DNA of 64,000 nt from Asterias rubens (GCF_902459465.1 NC_047066.1:17425047-17489046); one strand, 5' to 3'; positions 26,901 through 34,442 are shown, counted from the stretch's first letter. Notes: generated by a model not told the origin, from the sequence alone. Translations and numbers: made by a program.

Positions 26901-29900
26901 ATGTAGACTTTGCACAAACTTGAGCAAAATTTTTTGTCTGAACAACTCCTAGAAACTGGGCTGACATATCCTACCTGAATCTTCTTCCATCATTTGAATA
27001 GCTCTGGCTTTGGCTAATTCCAGCGATGTGACCCATCGTTGTCTCTCTACCTCAGAGCTAGCTTTTAGATGGAAGGTCTGAGTGCCACTGGAGATAACAA
27101 AGTTGCAAGAGTCTTCTGTATCAATGTAGGCTCCTGACAGATTAATGGTACCACGACAAGTGTGAGCCATCTCTGCCTGGTTTCTGAATAAATAATGATA
27201 TGATTACAATTAATTCCTTCTGCTTTAAAAATACAGTGCTATACAAAGACAGTGTTGTTATCACAACTATTAGGCAGACTTAGACATATTGCAATTTTAC
27301 ATCTTGGCTTTATTTTGCAGATAAAGCCATTATACACTTTCGGAATAGAAAAAAAAAGTTCACAGATTTACAAATAACACACAGGGTTTACAGGAAGTAA
27401 TGGCGAAAGACTTCTCTTGAAATACTATTCCATGAACTGCTTAACTTTTTGAAAAAGCATTGAAACAATTATCAATTCTCGATATTGAGAACTACAAATT
27501 TATTTGAAACATATGTCATGACAGACAGAGGGGTTATTGGATACCAGCCACAAACGCCATCTACACTTTCATTCACATAAAGAGGCAATAGTGGCAAGTC
27601 ATAGTGCATAGTTGACACTTTCCAATGTCTCCCATGTTGACAAATTTACTAGTTTATGTTGTAATACAAAACAGAAATTGTTTTTAAAGGCATACTGAAC
27701 AAGTATTAGCCACTCCCAGCATTGTGATAAAGAACGTTTTTTTACGAACAAGGGTTAAAAAACTAATAAATTAATTCAACTTTTATCACACTTTCACATA
27801 AACTCAGTCTAATGGTGGAACTTGATGGTGATATGGATTCTGAAATGAATGATAAAGATGGAACTGTTCCAAGATGGGCAGCTCCATGATATCTTGAGGG
27901 AAGCTCATCCCAGTCTTTTATGGTACGAGGAAAGAAGCTGTATTTAAAGAAATCTGACAGGTCTGATACTCCACAGAGACAACATGGCAATTGCCTCGGA
28001 CCTTGACATTGCTTTGGTGCCCTTAAAATGTAGAAAATTACAGTTAGAAGTTTACAATTTCATCATAGGTCGGCCTTTACCAAGGAGAAAATGCCTTGGC
28101 ACCTTTGGTCTTTAAAAACCAAGCATACAGGTCTGGTCTGATGATGTTCATAGTCGATGTAAATCGCAGGCGATGTTGACTTCTGATTGCTCTGGTTTTT
28201 GTTTGATGTACATGTACTGGAGAGGAATGGCTAACTGATGGTTGACGATTTTGTGATGTGATGAATGATGAATGTAATGTGATGAAGCACCATGAGCGTC
28301 ACTGCGTGACAGGCCCGAGTGCTACATGTAAACTGCTCACAAAAAGTAAGGAAACTTTTTATCAAACCAGTATATTTGTTATTATTTATTACTCTCTTTG
28401 TATATGGTATATATCATTGCAAAGCTGAACTGTTCCTCTTTAAATTGATACCATATTTGCAATGATTACATGTTGCTGAACTTGGCTACACGAATGACAA
28501 TGAGGCAAAGTCACAAATCAAATGTGCCAAAATTACTGTTGTCTGTGCTAAATGGTCAATAGGTAATGTTCAATAATCAAACCGATCAAGCTTTTCAGAA
28601 CCATTAATGGTTTACACAAAGATTTGCACCAGTGAGCTCATCAGACACAATTAACCCTCATCTCTTGAAAAACACCTTGTTTGATGGGTTTTTGCAAGAC
28701 TTTATTCTACAGCCGATTAAAGTCCAATCCTTGCAGACTCTTGGACCAAAATGCCATCTTACAAAATGACAACGCTTGCCCCCATCGAGCCCGACTGGTG
28801 ACTGACTACCTGAACAATGTTGGGGTGTGCACCGGATGGATTGGCCCGCTAACAGTCCATACCTGAATCCCATGGAATATCTATGGGACCAGCTTGTTGG
28901 CCTCGCTGTCCGCGCCAGAATCAACTGTGGCTGACCTAACCAGGTTCCTTAATGAAGAATGGAATGCCACCCCTCATCATCAGCGCATCACAAGACTTTT
29001 GTGCAGTACGAGAAGAAGGTGCCAGGCTGTCATCAACGCCTTCGGATCATCCACTCGTTACTGAACTTCTTGTATCAATAAAGTGTAATAGGATCAGTAA
29101 GTTGTCTTGCTCCATACCAAACTTCTTGTCTCAATAAAGTGGATTAAGATCAGTAAGTTGTCTTGCTTGTTTGAATTACAGTGTCAATTTGATTGTTCAC
29201 ACGGTAACACAAAATTGCTAATTTTGGCACATTTGATTTGTGACTTTGTCTCATTCTCATGAACGTTGTCAAGTCCAGCAACATGTAATAATTACAATTG
29301 TGGTATAATTTTGAAGAGGAACAGTTCAGCTTTGCAATAATATTTACCATATACAAAGAGTGTATTACACATGTTTATGTAAAAACTTATGTTCCAAGAA
29401 AACTTATCGTTGAGGTACCCGCTGCCAAAACATTCGAACTGCCTCTAGCTACCGGGCAATCTCGATAGTCTAGTTGGTAAGACACTGCTCTAGAATTGCA
29501 AGGGTCGTGGGTTCGAATCCCACATGAGTAATATGCCCATGTGATATTTTTTCACAGGACTAGGGAAAGTACTGAGTATATAGTGCTAACACACATCGGT
29601 GTACATGGGTAAAAACCCAAACTAAGATAAACTTAATAAATATATAATAAATATTGTTGATTTTTTAAAGCCATTGGACCCTTTCGGTAAACAGTATTGT
29701 CCAAGGCCCACACTTCGTGTATCACAACTTCTATATCAAATAACAAACCTGTGAAAATTTGGGCTTAATCGGTTGTCGGAGTCAGGAGAAAATAACGGGA
29801 AAACCCACCCTTGTATCCGCGCGTTTCGCCGTGTCATGACATGTGTTTAAAATAAATCTGTAATTCTCGTTAACGAGAATTGATATTGTTTTACTGTTTT

Positions 29901-32900
29901 CTCAAAAAGTAAAGCATTTCATGGAATAATATTTCAAGAGAAGTATTTCACCACTACCTTCTGTAAACCCTGTAAGTTATTTGTAAATCTGTGAACTTTT
30001 TTTTTTTGTCTCCCACACCTTTTTGAAGAGCTCTCTCCAGTTTAACTGAGTGTAACCGACTTATGACTTTTGACAAGACTTTTGACAATTCTTGAAGTGT
30101 TGGCTTGCAATTAATTGTTCAGCACTTTATTGAGAAAATGTTTGCAAATTTTCAAGTCTTAATAAAATATTGGAACAGTGAACAGAAAGTTCTTGTTTAT
30201 CAATTCTATCGCTGTCCCTCAAGCATAAAAAATGACAGATGCTTAAAATCAAAAAGGAAATATCACTAAATAATACCTGACAATGAGCAATGTAGGCCTA
30301 TCACTAGCAAGTAAACACATAGGTTCAAATCAGTTTTAATCTGCTTGAATGAACATTACAGAATTGGTTTTGCTAGCAAAAAAGTTACATACACTTTATA
30401 TAATCCACCATATTAACTGACAAACCTGTAGAAGTTCGAGATCGATCGGCCATCTGGGTCGCGAGAGAATAGTGAAAAACGGATTACAAATTTTGCATTG
30501 CATCGATGCCAAAACAAAAATAAATAAAATGCTCACTGAGCGATAAACTCAAAACGCGAAATTAGCTTTATTTATTTCTCATCAAATATGAAATTTCAGA
30601 CAGAAATAGGATGTTTTCTACTATCATAACATGCAAGTTTTATGTAAATCTGTGATCTCCCAATTTTTGTTTCTTACCAATTCTGCAACGTTACTTTAAA
30701 TAAGAAAAGACCTGTTTAATGATTTCGGCTAACGCTCATCAGCTTTTACATAAAGACTCCTCCTCCCTGTTTGTGTTTTCTGCAATAACCTTCCATAACA
30801 TAACTCCTGAGCTTAACCAAGGGATCATCAGTGTCGTTCAACCAAGTTTCAGAAACACCAATAATAGAAAAATCTTCACCCACGATATTTCAAGATAATG
30901 CTCAATATCAGAAATGCTACTTGACAAGCTACTAGCGTGTAGAGGGACTACCTCCAGCAAGCTCTCCTAAAAATATCTTGCTATTTGCTTTTGAATCTTG
31001 GGGTGATGAAAGGCAAATATGGTCCATGTCAATGATTGCACCAATTTGACTAGTCCAAGCCGGTCACTTTTTGTACTCACATTGATTTTTAAGCAATCAT
31101 TTTAACATCTTTATTTACAAAAAAGTTTCCAAGTATGCATTGAAAAAAAAAAAGGTTATTTGTTTTAATGGTCATAATCACCGACAAACCTCTGAGAAAT
31201 TGCCATAATTTACTTGTTGATGTCTAGCACTTAACTTGGGGTAAAATATTATAAATTCAAATTGGTCATGTGAGAAGTAATTTGGTTATGTTACAAAGTT
31301 GAAGTGATCCGGTCTCCGCTCATTAGCTTTGTTATCTGATTGGTCATGGGTCTACGAGGTCACATTGTTTATGGATCACAGAAGCTTACTAAATAGTGTC
31401 CGTGGTTAGCTTGCATCATCATATCATGCCGATGCTTCCCAGCTGCCAAGACGACATACATATAATACTTTAACAAAGTGAATAAAAAGCTTATAACACA
31501 AAGAAAAGTGCAAAATATGGAGAGGGCAAGCTACATGTAAGGCACTTTTTTATTTGAAAGTCGACTCTTTCAAACCATTAATTGATCGGACAGTTGGGTG
31601 GCATGCCAGACCCCTGGATCGTCCCAAACTGGCTTGGGAGTAGTGTCCCAACAAATCTGTGACCCTTGGTAAGTTGGTACCATGCAACTTCTCTGAGGTT
31701 TGTCGGCAATAATGACCATTAACAAATAATTGGGGTTTGGTGATAAACTTTTTTTTAAAGAAATGTGTTAAAGAGATTGCTTCAAAATCATTGTGAGTTC
31801 AAAAAGTGATTTGAAATTGTTGTTTTCATTTTCTGATTATTTGTTTGGAACAAAAATTCTAAAACCAATTGAGTCAAGATGTTCACAGGTTTGTTATTTG
31901 AAGCCTTATTCTTGAACTAAATAACATCTTTGGGCAATTTGCTAGAAGGCGACATTGTCTGGGCAACATTGTTAGGGGCGACTTTGTTAGGGGGCAGCAA
32001 TGTTTTGGAGCAACATTGTCAGGGGACAGGGGGTGACCTTGTCACATAACAACCCAGGGCGAGCTGGTTAATGGGCAACTTTGCAGGGGGCGACTTTGTT
32101 ACCTAAAACCCAGGGCGAGCCAGTTAGGGGACAACTTTGCAGGGGGCAACTTTGGCTTGCAGGGGAGACTTTCGCGGGGTGCCTTTGTTGGGGGCGACTA
32201 CACTGCTTTATACTTTAGTTATACTTCCTGCGAATGCGAATGCAATAGGATACGAATGTTGACGTCACATTTTTGCAACAAATAATTCGCATCATGGCCA
32301 GGTTTAGTGGTGCTCAACTCTCTTGCGAATATCACAGCGAAAACATTGTTGTGACATCAAATCCGCATCGCTTTCGCATTCACAGAAAGTATGAACCAGG
32401 CTTTAAATTTTAATTTATGATGATGGCTCTCTTTTTTTATCACTATTATTAGTATCAGTCTTATAATATCACAGTCGTTGGCCATCTCATCTGTGTCCTT
32501 CCCAGAACTATGAGGTTTGTTCCGCTATATCGTCTCCACTAACGATAGCGGAACGAACCTCATATATTACAGGGATAACTTTCCGTATGGCGCCACCACT
32601 TTTTCACTCATTTTTACAAAAGGGATATATCAATCAGGTAAATTAGATACTATATTATTTTATTTCGAATGAAAAAGTGGTGGCGCCATACGGAAACTTT
32701 TCCAATACAACATAGTATTTAAATAATAGATAGACAGACCATTTATTATTTTGTTTTGTCATGTTTGTTACATGGAGGTATTTAATAGCGTAGGGCTATC
32801 CTCCTATGTAGCCTTCAAGAGTTCCATGACTGGAGTATTACGGGAAAAGGACATTTTATTACCCCTGTCATAAATAGTGAAGACGAGTGCTTCTCATTCT

Positions 32901-33071
32901 CACAGACAAGTCAGCCGAGCATGACGGGAGATCATTTCTCACTCACCGATAATACGACAGAAGACCATTGGAAAGCACAAACCATCGCCTCTGGTAGCCC
33001 TTTATGTAATTCGTCCATTTGTACAACCACCCTTTGAAGTTTTCCGGAGGTGCATTCTTTACATCAGCCAT
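1728..33071 (-). CDS. OSBP: Oxysterol-binding protein, 13 coding exons, 738 aa
   Basis: Sterol/PI4P exchanger acting at ER-Golgi contact sites. Coding exons in transcript order: 33071-32947, 27183-26975, 26459-26215, 21017-20837, 12076-11980, 11650-11533, 11291-11154, 7552-7307, 6393-6172, 4889-4794, 3531-3356, 2900-2680, 1870-1728. All introns are GT-AG, the phases join, and the total is 2217 nt with one terminal stop. Domains: PH at about 12-105, coiled linker at about 115-250, FFAT motif EFYDATE at 265-271 (VAP binding), ORD from about 345 with the family signature EQVSHHPP at 452-459, and a C terminus ending CPDIF as in animal OSBPs. Human OSBP is about 807 aa; the shortfall is mostly the Gly/Ala-rich N-terminal extension, absent here because the ATG lies 11 residues before the PH domain. 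OSBP and OSBP2 cannot be separated without a tree. No AATAAA is visible below 1728, so the mRNA 3' end may lie outside the window. Confidence 0.95.
1978..2150. mobile_element. Foldback MITE, about 70-bp arms
   Basis: Left arm (CACCAGTAAAAAATATTGAA... to ...AGACAGTTTCTT) and right arm (AAGAAACTGTCTTATAAGCA... to ...ACTGGTG) are near-perfect reverse complements around a loop of about 30 bp. It lies in the last OSBP intron, near the terminal exon. Confidence 0.85.
2680..2900 (-). CDS. OSBP: OSBP coding exon 12 (ORD C-terminal helices)
   Basis: Encodes [20 protein letters not shown], then [19 protein letters not shown] and a charged helix rich in Glu, Lys and Arg. APTDSR.RPDQR is an ORP hallmark. 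Phase 1 at its end. Acceptor TTACAG, donor GTAAGT at 2679. Confidence 0.96.
2934..3178. mobile_element. MITE with GTTTCAGACAGGC inverted ends
   Basis: The left end GTTTCAGACAGGCGGTC and right end GCCTGTCTGAAAC are reverse complements, and similarity extends about 35 bp inward with CCAAAC versus GGTTCA blocks. About 245 bp, in an OSBP intron. An internal GTTTCAGACAGGC copy near 3013 suggests an internal duplication. Confidence 0.75.
3356..3531 (-). CDS. OSBP: OSBP coding exon 11 (ORD beta strands)
   Basis: Encodes [20 protein letters not shown] through MLWQKNPLP. The VTG...GTWD..ME and W..NPLP blocks are conserved in OSBP. Acceptor TTTCAG, donor GTAAG at 3355. Confidence 0.95.
3600..4275. mobile_element. 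Unclassified repeat with palindromic GGAACAGCT ends
   Basis: Begins with a perfect 11-bp stem palindrome (AGCTGTTCCGA, 5-bp loop, TCGGAACAGCT at about 3627-3653), followed by an ATT-rich tract, then repeated blocks TGACCTTTACTTCCGGGTCA / CCGGAAGTGGGACC (near 4000 and 4130), and ends GGAACAGCT...ACACTTGATGTCTAG. Longer ORFs here (3547-3984) have no recognisable domain. Class unknown; intronic in OSBP. Confidence 0.55.
4311..4640 (-). mobile_element. tRNA-derived SINE, reverse orientation
   Basis: Read on the minus strand it starts with a tRNA-like head with an A-box-like TGGTCTAAGACC and a B-box GGTTTGATACCC, followed by a conserved-looking body. It lies in an OSBP intron. The family is not identified; related central domains occur in several deuterostome SINEs. 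Confidence 0.5.
4794..4889 (-). CDS. OSBP: OSBP coding exon 10 (32 codons)
   Basis: A short exon found by reading the minus strand between the neighbouring ORD exons: [18 protein letters not shown], then [14 protein letters not shown]. It corresponds to human SGEIDIVNH through KFVPYSYFSRD. Acceptor AACAG, donor GTGAGT, phase 0 both ends. Confidence 0.93.
5330..5665 (+). pseudogene. Decayed LINE reverse-transcriptase C-terminal fragment
   Basis: The plus-strand translation, with stops and frameshifts, contains [19 protein letters not shown], then [11 protein letters not shown]. The pattern FGH..RM, then DR..W is typical of the C terminus of non-LTR retrotransposon ORF2 proteins. No catalytic domain remains. 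It lies antisense in an OSBP intron. Confidence 0.55.
6172..6393 (-). CDS. OSBP: OSBP coding exon 9 (VSHHPP signature)
   Basis: Begins with [11 protein letters not shown], completing the ORP fingerprint EQVSHHPP with exon 8. The two His contact the phosphates of PI4P. It continues through SKFRGKYL and [16 protein letters not shown]. Phase 0 at both ends, 74 codons; acceptor GTGTAG, donor GTAGGT. Confidence 0.97.
7307..7552 (-). CDS. OSBP: OSBP coding exon 8 (ORD core)
   Basis: Encodes [20 protein letters not shown] through [14 protein letters not shown] to ALCEQ. The KPFNPLLGE block is a hallmark of ORP proteins. Phase 0 at both ends, 82 codons. The acceptor at 7553 sits next to the SINE and minisatellite that fill the intron upstream of this exon. 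Confidence 0.96.
7560..10795 (-). mobile_element. tRNA-SINE copy expanded by an internal minisatellite
   Basis: The left flank (AAGAGATGTTAAACTTGCAT, then CGGGGATAAAGAA) and right flank (CCCGAGTCCTGTGAAAAAA) match, in order, the sequence on either side of a single 43-bp segment in the SINE copy at 53330-53600. The array therefore sits inside a SINE body and its unit is SINE sequence. The tRNA-like head of this copy is missing beyond 10795. Confidence 0.8.
7624..10768. repeat. 43-bp minisatellite, 73 units, no net indels
   Basis: Unit: ACACCGATGTGTGTTAGCAC followed by TGTATACTCAGTACTTTCCCCTT (43 bp in total). The first anchor ACACCGATGT is at 7631 and the last at 10727, exactly 72 x 43 bp apart. 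Unit variants (gtaagcac/gttagcac, ctcagtac/ctcggtac, tatacacag) recur at multiples of 43, for example at 7911, 8556 and 8943. The block 9060-9360 is repeated 301 bp (7 units) later. The many ORFs here are artefacts of a stop-poor repeat read in three frames. Located in the OSBP intron between coding exons 7 and 8. Confidence 0.97.
11154..11291 (-). CDS. OSBP: OSBP coding exon 7 (start of sterol-binding domain, lid)
   Basis: Encodes a basic stretch and then [20 protein letters not shown], the N-terminal lid and first helix of the ORD, which closes over the sterol or PI4P in the tunnel. Acceptor TTCCAG; donor GTAAGTG at 11153. Phase 0 at both ends, 46 codons. Confidence 0.95.
11533..11650 (-). 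CDS. OSBP: OSBP coding exon 6 (Ser-rich linker)
   Basis: Encodes [17 protein letters not shown] and a Ser/Asp-rich tail ending SAKD. It aligns with the HKRTGSNISG region of human OSBP, just after FFAT, which in mammals is heavily phosphorylated. The phase is confirmed by the split Lys codon with exon 5. Confidence 0.88.
11980..12076 (-). CDS. OSBP: OSBP coding exon 5 (acidic FFAT motif)
   Basis: Encodes [19 protein letters not shown] and a short tail. EFYDATE is a FFAT motif (EFFDAxE type) preceded by an acidic tract, the ligand for the MSP domain of the ER protein VAP. Tyr replaces the second Phe, a change tolerated in other FFAT motifs. Starts with two bases of a split Gly codon; donor GTGAGT at 11979. 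Confidence 0.92.
14092..14107 (-). CDS. OSBP: Candidate alternative first coding exon of OSBP (short isoform)
   Basis: On the minus strand an ATG in good context (AACATGG) at 14107 reads Met-Ala-Ser-Pro-Asn plus one G, directly followed by a strong GTAAGTTT donor at 14091. The leftover single base matches the phase needed by the acceptor at 12077, giving [15 protein letters not shown]. The joined reading frame (16 + 1457 nt = 491 codons) stays open to the normal stop and predicts a 490-aa protein with FFAT and ORD but no PH domain or coiled linker. Short PH-less forms made by alternative starts are known in the ORP family (ORP1S, ORP4S). There is no transcript evidence here; a chance match is possible. 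Confidence 0.5.
16680..17763 (+). pseudogene. CR1-like LINE, 5'-truncated copy, family B
   Basis: Begins in degenerate finger-palm sequence, then reads [20 protein letters not shown]: the catalytic YADD box is mutated to YAGD. The C-terminal part of ORF2 continues in several frames to 17644 ([20 protein letters not shown]). The 3' end has the motif GCGCCTTGAACACCCAGTAA and a (TTA)n tail at about 17745-17763. Same family as the minus-strand copy at 58964-60000, which is less damaged. Frameshifts near 17095 and 17300 make it inactive. Confidence 0.85.
17911..20130 (-). pseudogene. CR1-like LINE reverse transcriptase, family A, nearly open ORF2
   Basis: A 501-codon frame (19916-18411) continues in frame upstream to about 20120. 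It carries RT motifs [33 protein letters not shown] (catalytic Asp), [12 protein letters not shown] and [15 protein letters not shown] (YADD intact). A second frame (18414-18049) carries the C-terminal [19 protein letters not shown] and [15 protein letters not shown] blocks. The join seems to have lost about 25-30 codons compared with family B, plus a frameshift. The tail is (ATT)n on this strand (17911-17940). The endonuclease domain is absent, a usual 5' truncation. It sits tail to tail with the family B copy 150 bp away. Confidence 0.9.
20205..20565. repeat. ATATCG-rich palindromic repeat with AAGCTTGGG ends
   Basis: Left end TAAGCTTGGGGGATACC and right end GATATCGCCCAAGCTTA are inverted, and the interior is full of ATATCG / CGATAT palindromes (for example ATATATCGCGATATCGATTA). 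Probably a MITE next to the 5' end of the LINE. The ORF at 20120-20371 has no coding features. Confidence 0.65.
20837..21017 (-). CDS. OSBP: OSBP coding exon 4 (coiled-coil linker)
   Basis: Encodes [20 protein letters not shown], then [19 protein letters not shown] and a short polar tail KSSKG. This is the predicted coiled-coil that dimerises OSBP. Acceptor CTATAG, donor GTAAGC. The last base G is shared with the next exon as a split Gly codon. Confidence 0.93.
23602..24240. repeat. Probable unclassified dispersed repeat
   Basis: A GC-rich segment (GCGGTCGCCCGGTTGCCAAA, later GACTCACCCAGCGGGCGATT) unlike its AT-rich neighbourhood, followed by a tail ending AAGGTGCTAAATAAATGGGT. No protein domain recognised in the ORFs on either strand. 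Assigned as a repeat from composition only. Confidence 0.35.
24656..24919 (+). pseudogene. Myb/SANT-like DNA-binding fragment of Harbinger element
   Basis: The 87-codon frame has [20 protein letters not shown] and [20 protein letters not shown]. The NQKKGDAW..I...M pattern with a helical charged context resembles the Myb/SANT-like protein encoded beside Harbinger transposases. It stops just after NRSAKVYK, in what would be the recognition helix, so it is truncated. Identification rests on context plus a weak motif. Confidence 0.5.
25108..25164. repeat. (GTTT)n microsatellite
   Basis: About 14 uninterrupted GTTT units inside the Harbinger relic. Confidence 0.97.
25171..25410 (-). pseudogene. 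Harbinger transposase N-terminal remnant
   Basis: The minus frame contains [20 protein letters not shown], resembling the RPRVFRDR.NPL..Y.D stretch before the DDE domain of Harbinger transposases. A stop follows soon after, and the DDE catalytic region is not in the element, so it is inactive. Confidence 0.55.
25622..25748. repeat. Inverted repeat, foldback-type element
   Basis: GCGATGGTCACGCAAGGAAA (near 25625) pairs with a segment around TTTCCATCGCCCGACCATTG (25728-25747), and ATCTTGATGCACGATC with GATCGCGCATCAAGAT. Arms of about 38 bp, loop of about 50 bp. Confidence 0.7.
25822..26029. repeat. 52-bp tandem repeat, 4 copies
   Basis: Unit CAACTATGTAAATGTGCTTG followed by ACATCAGAGTGGTCATACAATGCGGTCAACAG; four copies differing by single bases. 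It ends about 185 bp downstream of OSBP exon 3, inside the intron. Confidence 0.95.
26215..26459 (-). CDS. OSBP: OSBP coding exon 3 (helical linker)
   Basis: Encodes an acidic segment followed by leucine-rich helix ([18 protein letters not shown]) and [17 protein letters not shown], which matches the central coiled linker of OSBP. Acceptor CGAAG above 26459; donor GTAAGT at 26214. The splice acceptor tract is only moderately pyrimidine-rich, but phase and protein both fit. Confidence 0.92.
26975..27183 (-). CDS. OSBP: OSBP coding exon 2 (PH domain second half)
   Basis: Acceptor TTCAG just above 27183; donor GTAGGA at 26974. Encodes [15 protein letters not shown], then a stretch including SCNFVIS, and the PH C-terminal helix with [20 protein letters not shown]. 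This is among the most conserved blocks of animal OSBP. Phase 1 at its end joins exon 3 to read EEDSDDEEE. Confidence 0.94.
27315..27545. mobile_element. TTAA-type MITE, family 2, partial copy
   Basis: Starts ATAAAGCCATTATACACTTTCGG and follows the 37485-37860 copy through GATTTACAAATAACACACAG and GACTTCTCTTGAAATACTAT. The right half is missing after about 27545. Confidence 0.75.
28343..29398 (+). mobile_element. Tc1-like transposon relic with about 195-bp inverted repeats
   Basis: Left (28343-28540) and right (29190-29398) ends are diverged reverse complements sharing GCAAAGCTGAACTGTTCCTC, GTCACAAATCAAATGTGCCA and CTCTTTGTATATGG. Between them (28640-29070) a broken transposase reads [28 protein letters not shown] and later [11 protein letters not shown]. 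The DLNP.E.LWD block is the Tc1 DD34E region. Several stops and frameshifts. Located in OSBP intron 1. Confidence 0.85.
28640..29070 (+). pseudogene. Broken Tc1-like transposase
   Basis: C-terminal catalytic part only. [17 protein letters not shown] carries the second Asp (in frame at about 28767-28817), and the next frame carries [15 protein letters not shown] with the final Glu of DD34E. The frame changes between them and several in-frame stops follow. The helix-turn-helix N terminus is missing. Confidence 0.8.
29409..29645 (+). mobile_element. tRNA-derived SINE, copy A
   Basis: Head GGCAATCTCGATAGTCTAGT...GGTAAGACACTG (A box) and GTGGGTTCGAATCCCAC (B box), then TTTTCACAGGACTAGGGAAA, then one copy of the 43-bp unit (GTACTGAGTATATAGTGCTA and onward), then GGGTAAAAACCCAAACTAAG. 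Fullest reference copy for the minisatellite-bearing element at 7560-10795. Confidence 0.85.
29663..30010. mobile_element. TTAA-type MITE, family 2, reverse partial copy
   Basis: Begins TTAAAGCCATTGGACCCTTT and runs as the reverse complement of the 37485-37860 copy (AAGGCCCACACTTCGTGTAT, then TGTAAACCCTGTAAGTTATT). The far inverted end is replaced by a T-rich tract. Confidence 0.75.
30390..30710. repeat. Diverged relative of family 2 MITE
   Basis: Shares the layout and short words of the family 2 elements (ACAAACCTGTAGAAGTTCGA, GATCGGCCATCTGGGTCGCG, and a segment with TGTAAATCTGTGATCTCCCA), but at lower identity and without clear ends. Confidence 0.4.
31164..31725. mobile_element. TTAA-flanked inverted-repeat element, family 3
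   Basis: Left end TTAATGGTCATAATCACCGA then CAAACCTCTGAGA; right end CTCTGAGGTTTGTCGGCAAT then AATGACCATTAA. About 30-bp terminal inverted repeats, both ends flanked by TTAA, about 560 bp with no coding sequence. The TTAA target suggests piggyBac-type mobilisation. In OSBP intron 1. Confidence 0.75.
31925..32200. repeat. G-rich degenerate tandem repeat
   Basis: About 15 imperfect units of the form GGGGGCGACTTTGTTAG / GGGCAACTTTGCAGG. Units vary in length (about 15-25 bp). Confidence 0.8.
32213..32405. mobile_element. Short MITE with AGTTATACTTCCTGCGAATG ends
   Basis: The left end pairs with a right end around GCTTTCGCATTCACAGAAAG and TATGAACC; internal GACGTCAC / TGTGACATC also pair. About 190 bp, OSBP intron 1. 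Confidence 0.6.
32508..32566. repeat. Hairpin, about 24-bp stem
   Basis: ATGAGGTTTGTTCCGCTATA and TCGT pair with ACGATAGCGGAACGAACCTC and AT, with a 7-bp loop. Could be a terminal piece of a transposon or a foldback; immediately left of the next MITE. Confidence 0.7.
32571..32705. mobile_element. MITE with TTTCCGTATGGCG inverted ends (copy 1)
   Basis: Left CTTTCCGTATGGCGCCACCA and right TGGTGGCGCCATACGGAAAC are inverted repeats of about 33 bp around an AT-rich centre. A second copy lies at 48306-48436 and a single-end remnant at about 36505-36550. Confidence 0.85.
32947..33071 (-). CDS. OSBP: OSBP coding exon 1 (start, PH domain first half)
   Basis: Starts at the ATG of 33071-33069 and encodes [19 protein letters not shown] and onward, the first beta strands of the PH domain, which binds PI4P and Arf1 at the Golgi. 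It ends with two bases of an Arg codon before a GTGAGT donor at 32946. No in-frame upstream extension with Gly/Ala-rich sequence was seen. Confidence 0.93.
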
Positions 33072-33545
33072 TGTGAATCTGGCGATAAACGTGTCTTTAG
33101 GGGCTTGGTGTTAGACCCCCTTCCAGTTGAAAATAAGGGCGTAATTGCGAAAAATGGGATTTTCGGTTTGGTTTATCTTTACTGTAAATACAGTGCACGT
33201 CATCCTGCACGGTACCCACCGACTTGTATTGCTTTTACCTTTAAAATATTCACCCATGACTTGGTATCTGACTATACGGACACACATGCAACTAGTCTTG
33301 ATTCGAGGCGTTTTTACTTTGTTGCGCTAAACGCTATTAAAGCTCTATAGATATAGTCGACTGATAATAAACAATAACGTCTTGCGTCAAGACTATATTA
33401 TATGCATGCCTCTGCTTACCACCCACCGTAAGCACTGAATCTCACCACGGAAAGCAGGGAATCTGTGCTACGGCAAGCGTATTACGGGTTATAATTCGCC
33501 GCCAACGTTATGGCGGCGAGTTTTGACTTCAGCGCTTTCGTACTC
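33072..33545. promoter_or_regulatory. OSBP upstream region
   Basis: Sequence immediately 5' of the OSBP ATG. It contains an imperfect palindrome CGCCGCCAACGTTATGGCGG (near 33500) and is richer in CpG than the surroundings. Proposed as promoter/5'UTR from position only; no TATA box at a convincing distance was identified. Confidence 0.35.
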
Positions 33546-34442
33546 CGCGTTTATTTATTATTAATTTTATTTATTTATTTATTTCAATTATCCGGACAAT
33601 ACAATAAAAACGATACTATTTACTAAGACTAAGAGTAGGACCCCATTCCACGCTTACAAGGCTAGCGCAGAAATTCGGCGCTTGCACGTAAACGGAGAAT
33701 CTATCGTAGAGGGCCATGAATTTTGGCCCAGACACACACACAAAAAGAACCAAAATGTTCTTTATGTCTGTGGCCCAGCCAGAAGGCCTCGGAAGCCATC
33801 CCTATTTCTAGCTACCACCATCCACTGTCTTATAGTGCTGTTAATTTTGATTTCTTTTCTAAATCGATTCAACTGAAAAGCACAAAGACGCGGTGAAATT
33901 TCAGTCTCCCCTCCCGATCATGATTTGTATATCTCCTAGGACTGGTCCTAAGTTAGGACTAGTCTTAACTCTTTGTGAAATCGACCCCTGATGACGATCT
34001 TCGGCCAACAACAGGGGGGTTATGAATGAAACAGAACATAAAGCAGTAGAACTTTTCGGGGTCAACTTTGGGCATCTTCGACACACATTTTTAGGGGGCA
34101 GATCGGCCAAAGAGGGAGCATGCGAGTTCGAAGGCTTTATACGGCGTTTTTTTTTACAGGCCCGCTTTAGGGCCCGGGAAAATGTTGCATTCTATAGGCT
34201 CTGTGATGCAATATTAGGCCATTAAAAGGCAAAGTGAACGAAACAAACATTGAATAAGCCTTGAGCCACATGATGAATACGGTTAGATATTTTGTCCCCT
34301 CAAAAAGGGGGCCGGGGACAGGGTTTGGTCTTACACACTGACTGCAATACTTGCGAGTTTCAGGATAAAGATGTTCAAAGACATGGGGACACTAATTGAG
34401 TGTGTCACCCAAAAGGGGGGGCACACACTTTTCCCTCCAACT

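Noticed and set aside
29452-29526. tRNA gene
   Set aside because: A and B boxes are good but the flanking SINE body and poor acceptor stem, plus other copies at 35 and 53 kb, show a SINE head.
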